This document shows, in pieces, positions 61,492-64,000 of a DNA stretch of 64,000 nucleotides. The stretch lies in NCBI GenBank assembly GCA_030066855.1, contig JASJAU010000036.1, positions 1 through 64,000 on the forward strand, read 5' to 3'. A program made the position numbers and the translations under genes. A model generated the notes under the pieces. It had not been told where the DNA came from, ran no database searches, and worked only from the letters and a program-made list of their open reading frames with translations. Numbering within the stretch: position 1 is the first letter of the stretch; each line of letters opens with the position of its first letter. This DNA comes from Paracoccaceae bacterium. Lineage in GTDB: Bacteria; Pseudomonadota; Alphaproteobacteria; Rhodobacterales; Rhodobacteraceae.

Positions 61492-62781
61492 TCAGGCCGT
61501 GGCCTTGGTCAGCGCCTGATCGAGATCGGCGATGATGTCGTCGGCGTCCTCGATGCCAATAGACAGACGCACCACGTTCGGCAGGGCCCCCGCCGCTTCG
61601 CGCTGTTCGTCGGTGAGCTGGCGGTGCGTGGTCGAGGCCGAGTGGATGATCAGCGAGCGCGCGTCGCCGAGGTTGGCCACATGGCTGAACATCTCCAGGC
61701 TGTCGACCAGCTTGACGCAGGCGTCGTAGCCGCCCTTGACCGCGACCGTGAAGAGCGCGCCGGCACCGTTCGGGCAGATGCGGTCCTTGCGATCATAGTA
61801 GGGAGAAGACGGCAGGCCAGCATAGGTCACGCTTTCAATCCGGTTGTCGCCCTCCAGCCATTTGGCAACCTTTTCCGCATTCTCCACGTGCTTCTTCATG
61901 CGCAATGACAGGGTTTCGATGCCCATAAGCGTGTAATGCGCGCCCTGCGGGTTCATCGTCATGCCAAGATCGCGGAGTCCCACAGCGATTGAGTGGAAGG
62001 TGAAAGCCATGCCGCCAAGCGCTTCGTGGAAGTTGAGGCCGTGATAGGCGGGCTCGGGCTCGGAGAGCGACGGAAACTTGCCGCTGGCCGACCAGTCAAA
62101 CTGGCCGCTGTCCACGATGGCGCCGCCCGTCACCGTGCCGTTGCCTGTCAGGTACTTGGTTGTCGAGTGGACGATCAGCGTCGCGCCGTGCTCGATCGGG
62201 CGGCAGAGGTAGGGCGTGGCCGAGGTGTTGTCGACGATGAGCGGCAGACCCACGTCATTGGCGATCGCGCCGATGGCGTCGAGATCGGTGATGTAGCCGC
62301 CCGGGTTGGCGATGGATTCGCAGAATATCGCGCGGGTGTCGTCATCGACGGCGGCGCGAACAGCATCGAGATCGTCGAAGTCCACGAACTTGCAAGACCA
62401 GCCGAAGCGTTTGATCGTGTGTGTGAACTGCGTGTAGGTGCCGCCATAAAGGCGGGTCGAGGCGATGATATTGTTACCAGGCATCATCAGCGGGAAGAGC
62501 GCCATGATCTGCGCCGCATGGCCCGACGAGCAGCAGATGCCGCCAACGCCGCCTTCCAGATGCGTGATCCGCTCGGCCAGCGCCATCACCGTCGGATTGG
62601 TCAGGCGGGAGTAGATGAAGCCCACTTCCTGAAGGTTGAAAAGCCGCGCCGCGTGGTCGGCGTCCTTGAAGACGAAAGCGGTGGATTGGTAGATCGGCAC
62701 CTGCCGCGCGCCGGTCGAGGCGTCCGGCGCCGCGCCCGCGTGGATCTGAAGGGTGTCGAACCCCTGCTTCCTGTCAGACAT
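61492..62781 (-). CDS. metY: O-acetylhomoserine aminocarboxypropyltransferase / cysteine synthase
   Basis: A 429-aa PLP enzyme of the Cys/Met-metabolism class. GFDTLQIHAGAAPDASTGAR, the block YSRLTNPTVMALAERI, the PLP lysine in LIVHSTTKYLTGNGTVTGG and PQGAHYTLMGIETLSLRM identify O-acetylhomoserine sulfhydrylase. It makes homocysteine directly from O-acetylhomoserine and sulfide in methionine synthesis. The length is normal. A hairpin lies in the short leader, but no SAM-II riboswitch pattern is seen. Confidence 0.95.
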   Translation of the reverse strand: MSDRKQGFDTLQIHAGAAPDASTGARQVPIYQSTAFVFKDADHAARLFNLQEVGFIYSRLTNPTVMALAERITHLEGGVGGICCSSGHAAQIMALFPLMMPGNNIIASTRLYGGTYTQFTHTIKRFGWSCKFVDFDDLDAVRAAVDDDTRAIFCESIANPGGYITDLDAIGAIANDVGLPLIVDNTSATPYLCRPIEHGATLIVHSTTKYLTGNGTVTGGAIVDSGQFDWSASGKFPSLSEPEPAYHGLNFHEALGGMAFTFHSIAVGLRDLGMTMNPQGAHYTLMGIETLSLRMKKHVENAEKVAKWLEGDNRIESVTYAGLPSSPYYDRKDRICPNGAGALFTVAVKGGYDACVKLVDSLEMFSHVANLGDARSLIIHSASTTHRQLTDEQREAAGALPNVVRLSIGIEDADDIIADLDQALTKATA

Positions 62782-62798
62782 CGAATTTCTCCCTGAAT

Positions 62799-62833
62799 GC
62801 GTCCGGCGCGAACTTATGCGCAGGGACGGACGC
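62799..62833 (-). promoter_or_regulatory. Hairpin in the metY leader
   Basis: GCGTCCG (62799-62805) pairs with CGGACGC (62827-62833), and an inner GCGC pair extends it. It occupies most of the 66 nt between the PAS gene and metY. It might be a leader regulatory hairpin or the end of the upstream transcript, and no T-run follows. Confidence 0.35.
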
Positions 62834-62847
62834 CTGCAACGACGTCT

Positions 62848-63732
62848 TCAGGTGCCGATCAGACGCATGACAACGACATAGAACGCGTCGCCGCGGTGCT
62901 GCGCGGCGCTGACCGTCATCACCAGCCGCTCGACAATCGCCTCGCGGATCGTGAGCTGCACACTGTCCTCGACCTTGTGCTGGCTCAACATCTGGTCGGG
63001 TGTCAGCGGCGTGTCGATGGTCATACCGGTCACGGTCTCAAAACTTGAATCGTAGTGGTTGTTTGCAGAGAGCTTGAAGAGATGCTGCGCGGCGCGGTTG
63101 GCGTAAGCGACGGTTTTATCGGCCCTTAGCACGAAAACCGGATCGACGATCAGCTCAAGACCGGCTCGCAATTCATTGTCGGGCACGTTCAGCACGATCA
63201 ACCGGACGACTGCGCCCGCGTCGTCATGGAGCGGGATGATCAGCCGGTGCCAGGCCCGGACGAAGACGCGGGCCGGCGGCTCGTGCTCGGAATAAACGGC
63301 TTCGTCGCGCTTCAAGACGGCGCGGTACAGCCCGAGAAAGAACATCGAGATATGCCCGCCGAACTCGCTCGTCCGGCGACCCGTCATGTCGGTCCCGTAG
63401 CTTTCGGCGATGGACGAGCCATAAGAGAGATACTGGAAGTCGGCGCCTTCCTCGACCGGTTCGAGCAGCATGAGCCATTCCGTAAGACCGCCGAAATCCT
63501 CCAGCCGGATCGCATCCGCCGCGATCTTTCCGTTCTTCTCGTACCTGTGGCAAACTTCCGCGAACTGGCGCAGCAGGGGATTGCGCAGCTCGGGATCGCG
63601 GGGCGACCAATGGATCTCCGGCTCTCTCGCGCCCTCGGCGTTGAAGAGGCTTCGCACCGTGTCTGGCTTCTCGGCGGACAGGCTCTCTGCGATCAGATCG
63701 GCGACAGCTTTAGGTTGGGCGGGGGCGGCCAT
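62848..63732 (-). CDS. PAS-domain protein without an obvious output domain
   Basis: A 294-aa cytoplasmic protein. A central PAS-like segment (ADFQYLSYGSSIAESYGTDM, TGRRTSEFGGHISMFFLGLY) is followed by a second (LELIVDPVFVLRADKTVAYA, NRAAQHLFKLSANNHYDSSF). No kinase, cyclase or DNA-binding output is visible, so it may act by protein contact. The ligand is unknown. It ends 66 nt upstream of metY on the same strand and starts 84 nt from the stop of the acyl-CoA synthetase gene. Confidence 0.72.
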   Translation of the reverse strand: MAAPAQPKAVADLIAESLSAEKPDTVRSLFNAEGAREPEIHWSPRDPELRNPLLRQFAEVCHRYEKNGKIAADAIRLEDFGGLTEWLMLLEPVEEGADFQYLSYGSSIAESYGTDMTGRRTSEFGGHISMFFLGLYRAVLKRDEAVYSEHEPPARVFVRAWHRLIIPLHDDAGAVVRLIVLNVPDNELRAGLELIVDPVFVLRADKTVAYANRAAQHLFKLSANNHYDSSFETVTGMTIDTPLTPDQMLSQHKVEDSVQLTIREAIVERLVMTVSAAQHRGDAFYVVVMRLIGT

Positions 63733-63816
63733 TCAAAGACCTTTTCAGGAGGAGAGCCGGATAGTGTGAATCAACTCTGACGGGTCTCTGTCAACATTTC
63801 AAGACGCGACGCCGGG

Positions 63817-64000
63817 TCAGGCGCTTCCCGCATATCCGAGCGATTGCAGCGCTTCCGAGATCTCATCGAGAATCGCTGGGTCGTCGATGGTCGCCGGCAT
63901 CTTGTAGGCCTCGCCGTCCGCAATCTTCACCATCGTGCCCCTCAGGATCTTGCCGGACCGCGTCTTCGGCAGGCGGTCGACGACGACGGCGAGTTTGAAC
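63817..64000 (-). CDS. prpE: Acyl-CoA synthetase C-terminus, probably propionyl-CoA synthetase (partial)
   Basis: Only the last 60 or so codons are inside the window; the gene runs off the right edge. The visible part contains VVVDRLPKTRSGKILRGTMV, the C-terminal catalytic-lysine motif of acetyl/propionyl-CoA synthetases, then YKMPATIDDPAILDEISEAL and the stop at 63817-63819. The spacing and the ATIDDPA element resemble PrpE more than Acs. It would activate propionate (or acetate) to the CoA thioester, and could use acetate from the AckA route. Confidence 0.78.
   Translation of the reverse strand, partial: FKLAVVVDRLPKTRSGKILRGTMVKIADGEAYKMPATIDDPAILDEISEALQSLGYAGSA

Noticed and set aside
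62782-62847. SAM-II riboswitch before metY
   Set aside because: The leader is too short and lacks the conserved pseudoknot core sequences. Only a simple hairpin is seen.

Overview
The window is G+C-rich (about two thirds by eye), densely packed chromosomal DNA from an alphaproteobacterium, most likely a member of the Rhodobacteraceae (Rhodobacter/Roseobacter group). Evidence: a DUF1127 gene followed by four CCTCCTCCC-loop hairpins (the ccaF1-CcsR1-4 arrangement known from Rhodobacter sphaeroides), an extended terminator-bearing leader before mraZ (as for the sRNA UpsM), a TauR-type taurine regulon, an alphaproteobacterial LexA box (GTTC-N7-GTTC) before mmcB, and a tRNA-His with A73, a G1:U72 pair and no genomic G-1. 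Both ends are cut: mgtE on the left, and an acyl-CoA synthetase (probably prpE) on the right.

Layout. 1-8.3 kb: Mg2+ transporter end, 5-formyl-THF cyclo-ligase, a YmdB-type phosphoesterase, transporters (two DMT, one SLC13-type, one LysE), YebC, an unlisted 53-aa lipoprotein and a frameshifted Lys/Ala-rich exported protein. 8.3-20 kb: housekeeping metabolism (ilvD, accD, folC, an aromatic aminotransferase, sseA, a thiamine pyrophosphokinase) and a large acidic protein of unknown role. 20-32.5 kb: taurine dissimilation: tpa, tauR, a phosphotransferase-like gene, xsc, ackA, then betB and a DMT transporter. Repeats of the form CTGGCCYTAA precede tpa, tauR and xsc and tie these transcription units together. 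32.5-34.2 kb: CcsR RNAs, ccaF1 and mrp. 34.2-52 kb: the division and cell-wall (dcw) cluster mraZ-rsmH-ftsL-ftsI-murE-murF-mraY-(SDR-DUF6524)-murD on the plus strand. Next come an oxidoreductase and two lower-G+C accessory genes, then ftsW-murG-murC on the minus strand, so the usual order is broken by an inversion. murB, ddl and ftsQAZ are not here. 52-64 kb: rpoH, rluD, tRNA-His, a MarR-GNAT fusion with a dyad operator, SOS-type mmcB, small membrane proteins, pncB, metY, a PAS protein and the acyl-CoA synthetase end.

How the genes work together. Tpa converts taurine plus pyruvate to sulfoacetaldehyde plus alanine. Xsc cleaves sulfoacetaldehyde with phosphate to acetyl phosphate and sulfite. 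AckA, translationally coupled to Xsc, could then make acetate and ATP. TauR probably activates the set. The dcw genes make lipid II and the divisome, and their leader may be controlled by attenuation and by MraZ. Stress response is represented by rpoH and by the CcsR/CcaF1 locus, which in R. sphaeroides depends on RpoH-type sigma factors.

Limits: all calls come from reading the sequence. Family names rest on motif recognition, no alignments or folding programs were run, and start codons are chosen from spacing, ribosome-binding sites and family habit.
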